A stretch of DNA of 64,000 bases from Liolophura sinensis (GCF_032854445.1 NC_088295.1:62293249-62357248), one strand, 5' to 3'. Shown: positions 33,590 through 46,069, counted from the stretch's first letter. Notes: a model not told the origin generated them from the letters alone. A program made the numbers and translations.

Positions 33590-34680
33590 ACACGGATTCT
33601 GTCTGTCTTTAATAATACATATCACGTAATAAACCGTGTTTATTCAATCCATATTGTCTCATATGTTTATGTAGTGTTGAACTGAATCATAGTCACTGAT
33701 ATTTTATGGGGAACTTCCACCGGCGAACTGCTCCGGGTTTCTCAAAACCATGGTTAATACGCACATCCGTAGCAGCAGGTGCTGAATGGGATTTGTGTCC
33801 TATTTTTAGCGTACGTTCACAGAAATTACACCGCATTAGTCTCGTTTCCTTGGCTTACAGACGGCAGAGGACAAAGATCACAATATTCATGTGGTTTTCT
33901 GGGGAATGATTTCAGCTATTTAAGTGGGTTTTCTCAGTCCGTCTATGAAATTAGAAACACTGCAAACCGACATTCTAGACAGTAAACTCGTACATTGAAA
34001 AATTGAAGCTATTAGATCAGAATTACATTACTATGTCTCAAGACCTTCGGATCCCTTCTATTTTACAGGAAACAAATAGCAAAGGCAAACAACAATGTTC
34101 CGACAGTCTTTTATAGTGTTTGTTAGAATTAGATGCTCCAGTATTACTAAAGGGACTTTTTTTCTACATTTAATGTGCAAAATGATATATCGTTATGTTT
34201 GTGTACAACACCCCGTTCCAGAAGTCAAAAGCCATACACACAAAAAAGAAGTCCGCTGTATTTGTCCTTCAATTAAGCTTGATGATTGATCTATTCCATT
34301 GATCTAGCTAGGTTCCAGAAATTTCACAATTTCCGAGAACGTATACATTTCCTGATAGTCACATAAAACTCAAGGAAAAGATTTCCATCCACAATGAATA
34401 ATGGTTCAGTGAAATACCATTGATGGTCGCTACTAATACATCGCTAAAGCTTACTGAGCAGGAGATATTTATCTACGAAACCAGAATCACAAATGAAATA
34501 TAAAACGTTTCTCGAAGATTGATGCACCCAAAAACCATACTCGATCTATATCCAATTAGTTTTAATTACTGACCATATTTCGGTCAAGACGCAACGGTTG
34601 TTGGTTTTACTCTGTCATGAATATACTTTACCAGATAAGATGTAGTTCGGTGCCATTTACTGTTTTCACCTTCATTCGTC
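33590..34680. other. No feature recognised
   Basis: About 1.1 kb with no recognised genes or repeats. Confidence 0.4.
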
Positions 34681-34684
34681 TCAG

Positions 34685-35020
34685 TTACAGAGTTTGCTTT
34701 TTTTTAGAAAAAGACATTGTCTCTTTAATGTGACGAATTTCGTCCAAAGGAAAAAGGTGATCAACAAGCGTGTAATACTTTAGAATTTGTTCCAACCACG
34801 GCGTCTCTTCAGTACGTTTGTGCATTCCACAAGCGTAAGGCCTAGACACCGGAGGCTTAATTCGTCTAACCAGGCGACCATTTCTTGCCAATCTAAAGAA
34901 GCCTCGGAGCGTTATGATGAAAACATGACTTCTTGACATTTTGTCGGGCTGTTGAATTTGTGAGCCAAATGCAATTGAGTGAAAGATGTTGCCCTGGGTT
35001 ATACAAGCTGGACTGAGCAA
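34685..35020 (-). CDS. Possible small ORF, unknown
   Basis: 111 codons from the first ATG, or 84 from an internal ATG in a reasonable context (ACAAAATG) that begins MSRSHVF. The predicted peptide is basic in the middle (RLARNGRLVRRIKPP) and has an amphipathic-looking C-terminal part (WLEQILKYYTLVDH) before a Lys-rich end. Composition is more protein-like than in neighbouring chance stretches, but there is no recognised domain, no paired splice sites and no paralog in the window. Confidence 0.22.
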   Translation of the reverse strand: MLSPACITQGNIFHSIAFGSQIQQPDKMSRSHVFIITLRGFFRLARNGRLVRRIKPPVSRPYACGMHKRTEETPWLEQILKYYTLVDHLFPLDEIRHIKETMSFSKKKQTL

Positions 35021-35029
35021 TAAAGGAGC

Positions 35030-35935
35030 AATTTCCTCTGAAGTGACCCTCTCAAGGGGTGTCTATCCACATTGTCTGAAGGAATGAAGCCAAAACCTAC
35101 GGAAGACTAACCTGGTGCTAGTATATAGGCCAATGCTCTTTGACCAGCGTAGGAATATCGGCGCCATTTCCTCGCCACGTTAGTCAGGAAATGAGACAGA
35201 AAGAATGTTAATTCAGCTTGAGGGACAGAAAAAGTCTACAGCAATGTTTGCCTGCAGTGAGAGTCAATACAGTTGGCTTGGCATGAATGGAACGTCAAAG
35301 ACTTTAACTGATATCAATTCTTCTTTGAATTCCGAGTCGTGCTGATCTTGCCTCTTGACGAGACACGTGAGACATTTTGTATCTATGTGGCATTTGCCAA
35401 TAGAAACCAGAGACAAACTTTCATACATAATTTTCTCTTTGGAGTCTCCTCTTTATGTAATTTGTTTTGTAATTGCTACAAACCATACGATGTCTAGATA
35501 CTTTATAATGGAAACTGCCGTTATTGGATGGCGAAACTGAAAGCGTCAGTTAGTTAGAGCTCAGTCGTTTATGATCGACCGAGTACAGAGTTCTAAACCA
35601 GCTACCAATGACTTGGCAAACACCAATGCTTGAATGAAATTTGTTCCATTTCCAATACAATGGTCTTTAAATGGCTTTCAAATAGAGACAGAATAAAATA
35701 TAAACAGATAAATTCATGGGAATATTGGAAAACTGATTTTTGGAGTACTATTTTTCAAAATGAATCCTTCCTGGTAAACTGTTACAGGGACTTAGGGCTA
35801 GCTATGTTGTCCGAACCATGCATAAGTTTCTAAATTCCCATTTATCGAAATCCTTCCGGCCTTGGATAGTATTGCCAAATTCCGCCATTCTCACTGCATG
35901 TTGGTGGTGCCTTGATGACAAGAAGCCATCGACGA
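35030..35935. other. No feature recognised
   Basis: Short open stretches only, and no repeat matched. Confidence 0.4.
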
Positions 35936-35939
35936 CGTG

Positions 35940-36068
35940 GCCGTTTCCGTACTTCCACTAATATGGTGAGCATATCTGTACGTCCAATTTGCTACCACCA
36001 TAAAACTGACTACCTCCATATAGGTGAAACATTCTTGAGTATCGCTCTAAACAATAACCACACAATCA
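35940..36068 (+). mobile_element. Family F SINE 3' part, diverged
   Basis: TACCACCATAAAACTGACTA, TATAGGTGAAACATTCTTGA and AACAATAACCACACAATCAA match the 3' body and tail of the SINE families. The upstream part is decayed. Confidence 0.5.
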
Positions 36069-36074
36069 ATCCAT

Positions 36075-36785
36075 CTATGGCCAAAAACATTTGTCTCTTT
36101 CAGTAGCCATATCTAAAAATACAAAAAAAGTTTAAAACTGTTGTGCGTATCTAGTCTAAAAGCTGGAAAGCTCTAGGCTACAGGTCCAAAATTATCTCCG
36201 TTTGTTAATTTAAGAAACAGGCCGTGAGCCATTGCTTTCTTGTCCGACGTTTGTACACATAAATATAACCGGTTTGTCAGTGTTTCGGACGGAAGGTTAC
36301 AGACACATTCCAGCTGAAGCGGTTTGTCGTCCAGTTAGTTCCTCGTTAATATTATAGGTATAAGAGGTAGGCTAGTTAACTCTCTGACAACCTTGGTCTG
36401 TGTAAAACATAAGCTGAATGGTTCCCGGTTTAAATACCGGATACAGACCCTGGTAAATATAGAGCCGGTAAACACGATATGGAGAGATACCGTTAATGGA
36501 TCTGTCGGTTCAGAGCCAAACTGTTTCCCCGACGACGTGTTGAATATAGTGTAAAGAAAATGAAGATGAATGCGTTCTTGAAATAGCTCGCTCCTGCTGT
36601 TGTCACCGCTATTGGCCTGTAAATTTTTTAAATACGTTTAGGTTATTTATATTGTAAATTCTACTTTTTCGGATAAACCAACCATATGCGCTGTTGCGCT
36701 CTTTAGTTGGGACAAGCATCCCTGTAAGTCGCTGCCTATGTTATTTGGTCGGTTATGTTTTAGCATGGGCCATTTGCAAGTTCTT
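36075..36785. other. No feature recognised
   Basis: No gene or repeat matched. Confidence 0.4.
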
Positions 36786-36787
36786 CA

Positions 36788-37030
36788 CCCCAGCGCGGCT
36801 CAATGACCCAGGAGCCACCTCACTAATGTGGTCGCTGTGATTTTAAGTCCAGCTCATGCTGGCTTTCTCTCCGGCGGTACGTGGGAAGGTCTGTCAGCAG
36901 CCTTCTCATGGTCGTGGGTTTTGCCCGGGCTCTGTACGGTTTTAACCCACCATAATGCTGGCCGCTGTTGTATAAGTGAAATATTCTTGAGTACGACGAA
37001 AAGCACCAATCAAGTAAGTAAATAAATTTA
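36788..37030 (+). mobile_element. Family A SINE, near full length
   Basis: Plus-strand copy beginning near CCCAGCGCGGCTCAATGACC, with GGTCGCTGTGATTTTAAGTC (B-box region), CAGCTCATGCTGGCTTTCTC, GTGGGAAGGTCTGTCAGCAG, CCACCATAATGCTGGCCGC and GAGTACGACGAAAAGCACCA before AAGTAAGTAAAT. The first bases of the head are missing or altered. Confidence 0.8.
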
Positions 37031-37039
37031 CAAGTACTT

Positions 37040-38835
37040 ATCGAGGGGCCTGTGTGCAAGCCGACATGGATTTTTTTGGAGGGATTTCGCAGCTATTAGG
37101 AAATTGTGTGTTTCTTTTGTACCGTGATACCATACAATAAAGTTGAACCACATTTAAACATACATTTAATAAGAAGTATAATTGTTTAGAAAGCTTGCGA
37201 GGCTTGTATCACAGCTGTTTTCTTCAGCTTTCAGTTCAGTTGCACATGTACATTGTCTTGTGTCGATTTTATCATATACCACGCATGACTCCCGCTTGTT
37301 TAATACAGACGCGTTTACGTGCATGCTTTGAGTTCTATAAACTGCGCAGACGCTCAGCTAAATCGACCAACAGTAATATATACTTATAGATTAATTAAAC
37401 CATAAACCATAAACATTATAGTTTCTGGGCAGCGCGGTTTTACTGTCAGACTATAGCTTGTTATCGTGAAGTGTGGAATGAGGGCTTCAAACCTTGATAT
37501 AGTTGGGCTCTGTGAGTGAACCCAGATCACGTGTGTTTATGATATTCACCTCATGAGTTTGCCTGGTGGATTACTGACGCGCGTGAGCCCAAACCTTGAC
37601 ACGTAGAAGATATTTATGCCGACCAACATTTATACTCGCGTTTTTACCCACGCTGTGCGATACCATGGCTCTTAGATTATCACCACATGCGGCCTCCGAA
37701 AATGGCGGGTGTATCGCAGACAAACTGCATATATACGAACCGTTGTTGCGATATCTCTGGGTCGGCGGAACGAAAATACTTTGATCATCGGTAGGATAAA
37801 TGTATACTTCGTCAGATTCCTGGTGGAGTTGTCAATCAAAGCGCTTTAATCGCCCGGTAGAGGGAATGTATGGACGCAATGCTGCTGGTTGGGATTCCAC
37901 AATTTATCCTGCCGTCCATTATGCTCCTTTATTGTCCATGGAACGAGAGCAAGAGCTTGGGCTACCGAAACCGCCAATGGTTTGGGTTAAGTGACGCGTT
38001 AGCCGCAGGGGGTTCGAATCTCGAAGGAATCACCGTCTTTGAATGTCTGTAGAGAGATCATTATCCCAGGTAAACCCCATCAACGAAAAAGTGCCCCCTG
38101 TGTTGTTTTCGTCTTTCCCCCCGTGGCATATTTCCATATTTTTCTTCCAGCTGCCTCTGAAAGCCAATTCCGAAGCGTGGCAAAGTAATTTATTACATGG
38201 ATACTTAGACCACACATTTCCATCAGGCTGTTAAGAGCTTGAAAAAATACTCTTTGCAAGATATCTAAGATCAGCAAAGTTATTTCAATAAAAACCAGTG
38301 CTCGTTGTAGCACATACTGCTGGCGCGAGTACAACTATGTCTGGTATTTCTATCAGAATCTCCACAGCACAAATATATTTTAACTTAGCGAATTGCTTTG
38401 AAATCATAAAACGCAAATATAACCCGCAGTGCGGAAAATTTAAGCGAATGCCTGTTTTGCGATTAAGCTGCAACATGTAGCCTACAGCATTGGACATTTA
38501 TTCACTTTGTGCAATGTGAGTCCTGTATATATGGCCTTATCAAAACACGTTAACTATAGATCTTTCTTTTTTCTTTTTACACAGATAATAAAATGACAAC
38601 TAAAGAGCATTACGGATTTCTAAGAGATTCTTGTTTTCTTTTTAATAAAAACAATGGGGGAAATATTATTTGGAAAACGATGTTTTTCACCTTCATGACG
38701 CAAAAAATGATGTGACGCAAAAGTGATGTCTTATGTGAAATTTGACTTAATGAATTCAAACGTAGCTGTGAGCCTAATACATGTCAAAATTCTTTGGTTT
38801 CTTTCTGCTCATTTGTTTTTTTAAATTTATTTCTT
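37040..38835. other. No gene recognised; dense short ORFs on both strands
   Basis: About 1.8 kb with somewhat higher GC around 37500-38200 and many overlapping open stretches of 60-84 codons on both strands, none with a domain or consistent splice sites. A B-box-like GGGTTCGAATCTCG at 38011-38024 may mark a tRNA/SINE relic. A donor-like TTATCCCAG/GTAAAC is at about 38070. Confidence 0.3.
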
Positions 38836-38837
38836 TT

Positions 38838-39045
38838 TTATTCATTTATTTATTTATTTGATTGTTTTACGCCGTACTCAAGACTATTTCATTTGCATCA
38901 TGGCGGCCAGCATTATGGTGGGAAGAAAGCAGGCATAGCCTAGGGAAAAGCCGCGACCATCAGTTTGGTGCAGACTTTTCCACGCACGACCGGATGGGAA
39001 ATCAGTGGTGCGCACTCAGCCACGGAGGCCACGGAGGCTCACTCT
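38838..39045 (-). mobile_element. Family A SINE with internal deletion
   Basis: (TTTA)n tail, TTTTACGCCGTACTCAAGAC, CATGGCGGCCAGCATTATGG and a degraded middle, then directly the outer head end GCCACGGAGGCCACGGAGGC. The central head region (B box) is missing, and the terminal CCACGGAGG is duplicated. Confidence 0.75.
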
Positions 39046-39189
39046 TTGGATTCTGAGTGTAAACATATTAACTCAGTAATTTAATTTTATAACTGGACTA
39101 ATATACTAATCATAATGTTTTGCTATATTTAAAAAAAGCAGTATGCTACATTGCAACTGTTACATGATCACATGACTAATCTTCGTCCA

Positions 39190-39255
39190 ATTCGAGTGAA
39201 TAGAACGTTCACCGTAGCGGGATATGTGGGTTCAAATCCCACACGGGTTAGACCT
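39190..39255 (+). mobile_element. tRNA-like relic
   Basis: GTGGGTTCAAATCCCAC at 39227-39243 is a perfect T-arm-like hairpin with a B-box core. The upstream sequence (GAATAGAACGTTCACCGTAG) only loosely resembles a D arm and anticodon region. Probably a SINE head fragment. Confidence 0.4.
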
Positions 39256-39259
39256 AAGA

Positions 39260-40945
39260 CTTAAATCGGTTCTTCCTTGGTTAATACAGGTCTAGTTGGA
39301 GTGTTACGACTAGTGTCTTTGGCATGATGTTCAAGTGAGGTAGCACTATAAATATGTCGGAATTGAGTATGAATCTACTACACCGTATGTCCACAAGAAA
39401 AAGAGATACCTTAAATCCTGTAAACATACAAACGGCAGCATTTATTTTTGATTCCCCCAGTTGCAACTGTGAGTAATTTGACCGGTCTCAATGACGGCAT
39501 ATTTTAGTGCTGCCTCATTGAAATGTTATGCTGAAGTTAACAGACACAACACGCAATGCAGTCACAAGAGCTGAAATAATTGATCCATCCCGTTATTCTG
39601 ATTGTCTACAGCAAAGCCGCCCCAGACTGCCAACGTTAAAGTCTTGAGCTTTGCATCAACTCGTCTGTAATCTGGTCGTAATTCTTTGGCCTCTCCACAT
39701 ATGGTTATTGTGTCAGATAAAGTGAAGCGGCAACAAGCTACATTCCGCAACTCACAGTCTAACGGCTCTCTAACACTGCCAGCAGGTACCTAATTAGAGG
39801 AGAAGGGAAAAAGCGGTAGAAATGCAGTTTGCCGAGATCGGTATCCATGACAACTAACAGTGTCGTTTACAACATGCTGTTATGTCTAATCAATTAATTT
39901 TGACAGCGTGCTGTGTTGAAAAGCTTGGGATTGCCTGATAAAATTACAGACGCCATGCTGTCCGGTTGCAGCCATATGGCTTTTGCGTTTAAATGCTTAA
40001 GTTTATCATTCCGGCGTACGATAACGTAACCCTATAATCAGATGTAATAGGAGCGTTTCTATTACAATTGCACTGGACACGCACGCTGTACCGAGTTGTC
40101 AGTGTTATGAAGTGTTTTGGCAATGTTTTCATGAATTACTTATGCGAACTTCCAAAACAAAGCACGACGCAATTACTTGCTTCAGACGATTGGTGACATT
40201 CCCGGGTATAGGAAACCTCTCCAGTCAAAGAAATTCCGGCAAAAACTACATAGTCTATTGTTTGTCCCTGCATTAAAGAAGACGATTTGTTGACAAGCTG
40301 AAACAAAAACCAAAAATCATACTGCCTCCATGTATGTAAAGAAATTCCATCGGGTATTCACAATCATGTTGTACGCTAATTCTAACAAAACAAAACAAAA
40401 AAAACTTCTCCATAATTAGTACTCGGAAGGCCTGGTTTTAAAAAGATTAAAACACGGAAAGTATTATACCCGCTGATAGTGTGAGGTTTTGTCCAAGGAT
40501 GACAGATCAAAATATAACCCAAACTTGTAGCTAATCTAGAGAAAAACAATCTCAATGGAATAAAGAGCATTGCATGTTGACACACAAGGCGAAATGCACG
40601 GTGGAGTTTTTTTTTTCTTAACCTATTTCTACATACAGAATCATATTGGCCTCCAAACAAACCTCATCCTATTAACTGAAAACTACTTGGTGTGCTCGGG
40701 TTGAGAACAACGTTTTCAGAGGCTCGATCAGCTTGTAACCTGTGCTCTAATCATTCTGCTCCTACTTTCGATATCAACAAGATGGCTCTATAGCAATGGA
40801 CGATATATCTATTTGGAAAGGTCTCTGCTTAAAAACGCCTAAGTGAACTTCACAAAGACCATGTCAAAAACTGACCACGAATAAAGTCCTTGTTTTTTTG
40901 TATGCATACGATTCGAAATGAGAAAAATAAGCATTATGTATATTT
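39260..40945. other. No feature recognised
   Basis: About 1.7 kb with no recognised gene or repeat. Confidence 0.4.
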
Positions 40946-41424
40946 ACAGCAGCGGCTAAGTCCTTTTGGAGATCTGAAGAATATAGACTTTTGTGTCAGA
41001 AAGTACAGGCCTCAAACCACAATTAATTCTCCATATGCGACAATGTTAACATTTAGTGCTATTACTCAGTTCCAAACATCCCATGGCCAATAAGCTTTGG
41101 TGCAAACTTAGATCAGTTAGTGAGAAAGCAGCCATACAAATCTTGACATAGGCTGACTGTCGAAAGCTGAACCTTTCCGCCCCAGCAGCTGGGAGGGGTG
41201 ACGAGGAACGTTAAGGAGACGTCACTCGCAGCCTCATCACCACCTGTTCCCTTGTGTCCTTTCATCACTAAAACTCATACTAGCTCAAAGTTGACACAAT
41301 TTCCATCATTTGATACCCGTACACCAAAAATGGCAGGCTGGCAGCGAAAAAAGACTTTACACCCCCAAGATTCACAGAATTACATTACAAAATCGGATGG
41401 TACTGTTTCCAGCTGGAAGTATCA

Positions 41425-41620
41425 CTAACCCCTTTTGGATAGTTGAAGAATATAGGTTTTGTGTCAGAAACTGGTATCCGAAGAATGTATGTTTTTGTGT
41501 TAGAAACTGTAGCTATAGCCCCCTCTGGATATCTGAAGAATTTATGTTTTTGTGTCCGAAACTATTAGCAAGCCCTTTGAGAAATCTGATGAGTGCATGT
41601 TTTGTGTACAGACCCAGCAT
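41425..41620 (+). repeat. Diverged tandem units with GAAGAATNTATG-TTTTGTGT
   Basis: A unit of the form 'CTGAAGAAT-TATG-TTTTTGTGT-AGAAACT' recurs near 41445, 41475, 41530 and 41585 with variable spacing. A single related unit is present at 40965-41005 (GAGATCTGAAGAATATAGAC). The 104-codon stretch at 41310-41624 is read through it. Confidence 0.6.
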
Positions 41621-41624
41621 GTAA

Positions 41625-42600
41625 AAGGCAGTATCAGTTGAAAATGTTTGTGACGTCATTATATCCTAATTTGTTAACTAAAATTTGTGGATGATCGATA
41701 CTGCATTTCCATGGTTTCTTAACAATATACCCATCAAGTGTGAAGTCAATGGTATGAATGGTTGTGGAGAAAATCGAAGGGCAGATATATGACGGAGAAC
41801 TTCACTCCAAAAAATCACCTGTTAGATATCATCGACATGATGGCAGCTGCTAAGAACAACGGGTAAATCTCAACGGCTAAAAACGCGAAAAGAGATATTC
41901 ATACATATTTATGATCTGTGATAGCTAAATTACCTTCAAAGAAAAAAGACCGCTGATAATGCTCACTCATAGATAACTGTCATGGCTGAAAGTTTTTTAC
42001 TGTAGATTATTCAAAGGGTTCGTCTTCTGTAGATGTCTGCGTTAACGCTTCGGATTTGTCTAACCGAAACTTCAAGGCATCCTTTACATTCCTTATTATT
42101 CAACATGTCACCTTCAATAGTTTGGCAAATTATTCTGTTGGATTTTTTTTTTGCCAAAGAATTTTTTTTTTTGCCAAAGAATTTTTCACGTATCCGCGTG
42201 ACTGTCAAACGAGCATACGGTAGACAAATGCAAAGAATACAGTGTAGGCCTACATTGTAATATTATAGTGAAATGCAAATATTTAATGTTTTTGTATGTG
42301 CAGTTCACTATCGTTACTATTGATCCATTAACACGTTATTGATTCAATTTTGGATACATTTACACATTTTTTTGTGGCTGACGACCTCCATTAATTATAA
42401 ATTAAAATTTTGAAAGCTAGAATAATGTCTTTCCACGTGTGTTAGGCCTGTGATAACTCCTCAAGTAAATTTGAACAAAAAGAAACGCATAAAGATTTGC
42501 ATGGGAGATGGATTCATTGGCATTCACAGATACCTTCATTAATATTCATGAAGAGCAGGTAATGGTGTCAGGAATACTGGAAGTCGGCTGTTGGATGTCT
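41625..42600. other. No gene; 20-bp duplication with T runs
   Basis: At 42141-42186 a T-run followed by GCCAAAGAA is repeated with a 20-bp period. Nothing else was recognised. Confidence 0.5.
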
Positions 42601-42604
42601 GGGT

Positions 42605-42762
42605 TCGTATTTATTAAACAACTTAAGTCATAAACTGGAAGTGCTTTAAAAGCCAAAGTCAAAACAAATTTTGAACTTCATACAGCAAAACATTTTAACT
42701 GGAGGTGTGTTTGAAATTTTTGACTTACGTCTTGACAAATTACGGCTGAGGATAACAGTAAC
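42605..42762 (-). mobile_element. Family C MITE-like element
   Basis: CAACTTAAGTCATAAACTGG at the left and TTTTTGACTTACGTCTTGAC at the right match the two family C ends in inverted orientation. The interior is diverged (AAAACATTTTAACTGGAGG). Confidence 0.5.
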
Positions 42763-42769
42763 CTTAATT

Positions 42770-43870
42770 TACTGCATAAAGTTTTGCCGCAGCGTGGGAG
42801 CACACGATTATTTTTTGTGGATCACGACGGGATTTACCTCACTATGAGCTCAGTGCATTAATTTGTGTCGCTGTAGATGTTGTAAATGAATGCAGAGCTT
42901 CTACCACTTCCCGAGCTTTGGACTATAGTTCTAGTTAAAGCGAGGGAGGAGGGGCGTTTTCTTGCTATCCGTTTTCTATACGTTCATTGATTAAGGTATT
43001 TTCTGTAGGAGATTTTCTGACATCTTTCCGTCACGGGTCTTTTATGGAAATTTCCTTCAACACGATTAGCTGGACAGAACGGAACTTTGCGGTTCCATCG
43101 AGTTACATATGATGTAAATCTTGATTTGTAGAAGTGTTTGGGGTCTTTTAGGGACCCCGACTGTGTGCCATTTTGAATTTTTCATATGGATATTTAGAGA
43201 GTCAACAGTTAGTTGTTAACAGAATAACGATAGAATGCCCTAAAATGTAACATAAACTTTATGTCTTCTGCCGTTTTCTGGTTGCAAAGAAAAATGCTGA
43301 TGCATTCGTTCTCGTCCGTGTAGCTTACCCCTCTCTTAACCCGGAGAGGGCTAAAATGTCATCTTTCATCAACAAATCTGCCATATGTTTGAGGACATTA
43401 GCTTGAATTAGTTAAGGAAGTATTCCCTAAAGGGAAACACTCTTTTCTTGAGTTGATTGAGGATTCAAACAGCGCTGTTCTTGTATAACTGTTGGCAATA
43501 TATGAGTTAGAAACTTAAACAATAAGTATGTTTATTAAAGGGGGAATAACCCATACAAAGCTATCATATAGAGAACGCTATCATATAAAAACATGAATTA
43601 AAGACATGTACCAACTTAAAGGTAGCAAGGAGAATTGGCCACTACGGGTGATACCAATATGTGAAATTTTGGGCCTTGGTCCATGCACTAACACTGCACA
43701 TTCAAGTCTGCCAATTCCATGCCTTTTATATGAATCTTTGTAACATATGAACCTTTGCAAAAACTGGTTCATGGTTCCCAGTGGAATTTATGTACAAAAC
43801 TACGCATAGAAAAATAGAACTAAGAACTGGATACTGGGCTATCGCCACAGTCTGTAATTTCGCATCATAG
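42770..43870. other. No feature recognised
   Basis: No gene recognised. A small perfect hairpin (GGGGTC, 7-nt loop, GACCCC) lies at about 43140-43158. Confidence 0.4.
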
Positions 43871-43877
43871 TGCAACA

Positions 43878-43931
43878 ACGTAATTTGTAATAAAAACGCA
43901 GTTTGTAAGAAAAACGCAATTTGTAATAATT
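43878..43931 (+). repeat. 18-bp tandem repeat, three units
   Basis: ACGTAATTTGTAATAAAA, ACGCAGTTTGTAAGAAAA and ACGCAATTTGTAATAATT start at 43878, 43896 and 43914. A (GT)n microsatellite follows at 43980-43996. Confidence 0.85.
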
Positions 43932-44394
43932 ATCACACCCAAACAGAGGGACCGCGTGGGGGTCAGAGAGGAGGGGTTGGGTGTGTGTGTGTGTGGGACG
44001 GGGGTAGTTACAAAAATTCCCTGGAGCCGGTTACATGAAGCTTACTTAGCCACGAAACCCTTAACTACCACGACAATGCATGTTATACAGATATAAAGAG
44101 TACTCAGCTAAGGGCAACATAACACTAAGTACGCTTCATGAAACTGTCCATGGATCGAGGTTCGGACTGAACTAACGGCGATTAAATCACAAAGTTTCAA
44201 CTCCCTAGACACGACATGCCTCCTTGGAAGTATTTCCTGTACTGCTCATAAAAATACTTTCAACTCCGGTACTCCCTATGTAACAGTAGCAGAGGTCAAT
44301 AGTAAGAGGATGAGCTTGAGTCTATCTCAGAAATGGTGTCCTTGACTAGCATTGTTACCCCATACTTTTGTCACCTAGTGTTTGAGTGCCGGGT

Positions 44395-44575
44395 CTTGCT
44401 GGCTCAGATGGTTAAAGAGCTTGTTCGCTGCAACTATTACGTCTTTGACAAATGAGGTGCCATGTTCGATTCCAACTCTCACTGTTTCCTTAAGCAGCTC
44501 TGAGTCAGGAGGTTTGCCACGTACATTGGAGAACGTCAGTGGTTTATTCCGTGCACTCCCGGATTCTAAACTGAC
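44395..44575 (+). mobile_element. Family F SINE, 5' part
   Basis: A tRNA-like head: TGGCTCAGATGG (A box) at about 44399-44410 and TGTTCGATTCC (one mismatch to the B box) near 44464-44474. Then comes GTCAGGAGGTTTGCCACGTA, shared with the copy at 29.12 kb. The 3' body is lost after GCACTCCCGGATTC. Confidence 0.55.
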
Positions 44576-44667
44576 AAGCCGTCGTATTCCACAGTTTACC
44601 TGAAACTATTTGTCAAGTAGTGCTCTGTTGTTGCTGCCCTGGTTTAACTCTCTGTGCTGTCTAGTCT

Positions 44668-44843
44668 TTATTTATTTCATTGGTGTTTTACGCCGCACTC
44701 AAAAAATTTTCACTCATACGATGGCGGCCAGCATTATGGTGGAGGAAACAGGGCCACGACCATCCGCAGGTTGTTGCAAGACCTCCCCACTTACGGCCGG
44801 AGAGGAAGTCAGCATGAGCTGGACTTAACTCACAGTGACTGAA
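44668..44843 (-). mobile_element. Family A SINE, 5'-truncated
   Basis: Tail TTTATTTATTTCATTGGTG at left, then TTTTACGCCGCACTCAAAAA, GATGGCGGCCAGCATTATGG, GACCATCCGCAGGTTGTTGC, CTTACGGCCGGAGAGGAAG and CAGCATGAGCTGGACT. The copy stops inside the tRNA-like head near CACAGTGACTG. Overlapping short ORFs here are SINE read-through. Confidence 0.82.
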
Positions 44844-44849
44844 TTTTTA

Positions 44850-45735
44850 TTGTTTATAGTGTAGTCTTTTGTGTTCAAAATAATGTCCAACCTTCTGGTG
44901 CAGCGTTCTATTGCACAAAGCCTCAAGGTGATTATCCAACGGTAATCTGGAGCATGGCGTTTGCTCTTTGAAAGACGTGAAGGCATCTCCGTGGACATAG
45001 ATCGATTATTTGTGATAAAATCTTAATTAATTAAACCAAACCACAATTAGCTAGCACAATTCAATCATTTGTTTTTGAATTCATCCTCACCAGATGACGG
45101 GAAGTCTTGAAAAAATAACTGATGACTCCGTTAAATCAATCGACTCAATTAATCAAGCAGTGAGCTTGTATGCGTTTGTCTATCAATCAACAAGAGAATT
45201 TACATTTTCTACGACTCAAGTGTCTTCCTTGATAAATAGAAACATAGTTGTCACATCATAGGTAGCACATCCATCTTGGAACTTCCTGGTGCAGCGTCAG
45301 AGTGGTTTTCAGTTCATTACTAAGCCAAAACCACTCTTTGCGACTGTCTTTGTGAATTACAGAGATCATTCGCTTAAACAAACTAAGAGCGAATGACCGT
45401 CCAAGCTTGTTTTGTACATGGGTATCACACACTAGCTTCCTTTTAAGAAAATAGATTGAAACGATGATGGACAAATAGTTGTTCAGTGGAATTGTGATTC
45501 ACGTTGTAACCAATGTGAAGGTGTTCAGGAAGAAGTTTTACACCACTATGAAAAGGAACCCCAATGGCGCATCTGTCCAAACAGTCACACGCTGGGCATT
45601 GTCGTTGTCTTCGAATGCGTACTACGCCACATTTATAGTGCAGTTGTGCTAGCTACACAAGTTAGCCCAAAGTCATAGCTTAGAACATTTGTGCACAACT
45701 TTGAACCGTTAGGCGAAAAACATTCCCTATAAATG
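44850..45735. other. No feature recognised
   Basis: No gene or repeat matched. Confidence 0.4.
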
Positions 45736-45738
45736 TAT

Positions 45739-45912
45739 ATACTACTCATTTATTTATTACTACTCATTTATACACCACAACGCATTTATACATTACTACT
45801 CATTTATTCTTTACTACTCGTTTATTCATTACTACTCATTTGTTCATAACTGCTCATTTATACATTACTACTCATTTACACATTACTACTCATTTATACA
45901 TATTTCTCCATT
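45739..45912 (+). repeat. ACTACTCATTTAT-type tandem repeat, about 18 bp
   Basis: ACTACTCATTTATWCATT-like units follow one another about nine times, with variable T/A-rich joints (ACTACTCATTTATACATT, ACTACTCGTTTATTCATT and similar). Confidence 0.88.
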
Positions 45913-46004
45913 TATCCCGTCCCTGAGCGGGTTTATTTCCCCTGTCGTGCATATCTGTGCGTTACACGTGGAAATGTTGGTGGTTCAGCTCCGGAAATTC
46001 CGGT

Positions 46005-46065
46005 TTTCTTCCACCCATAAAATTGAACGCCATCAAATTAGTGAAAAATACTTTTTCAAACCATC
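46005..46065 (+). mobile_element. Family F SINE 3' fragment
   Basis: CCGGTTTTCTTCCACCCATA, AAATTGAACGCCATCAAATT and AGTGAAAAATACTT match the 3' body of the SINE families. Confidence 0.45.
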
Positions 46066-46069
46066 ATTC

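Noticed and set aside
39190-39255. Functional tRNA gene
   Set aside because: The T arm is perfect but the D arm, anticodon arm and acceptor stem cannot be paired convincingly. It is more likely a SINE head relic.
44610-44842. Peptides related to 'GVLRRTQEYFTY' found at several places (4886, 7808, 24649, 36823, 44610, 58894, 60183)
   Set aside because: These recurrent peptides are translations of the family A SINE 3' region in either orientation, not a protein family.
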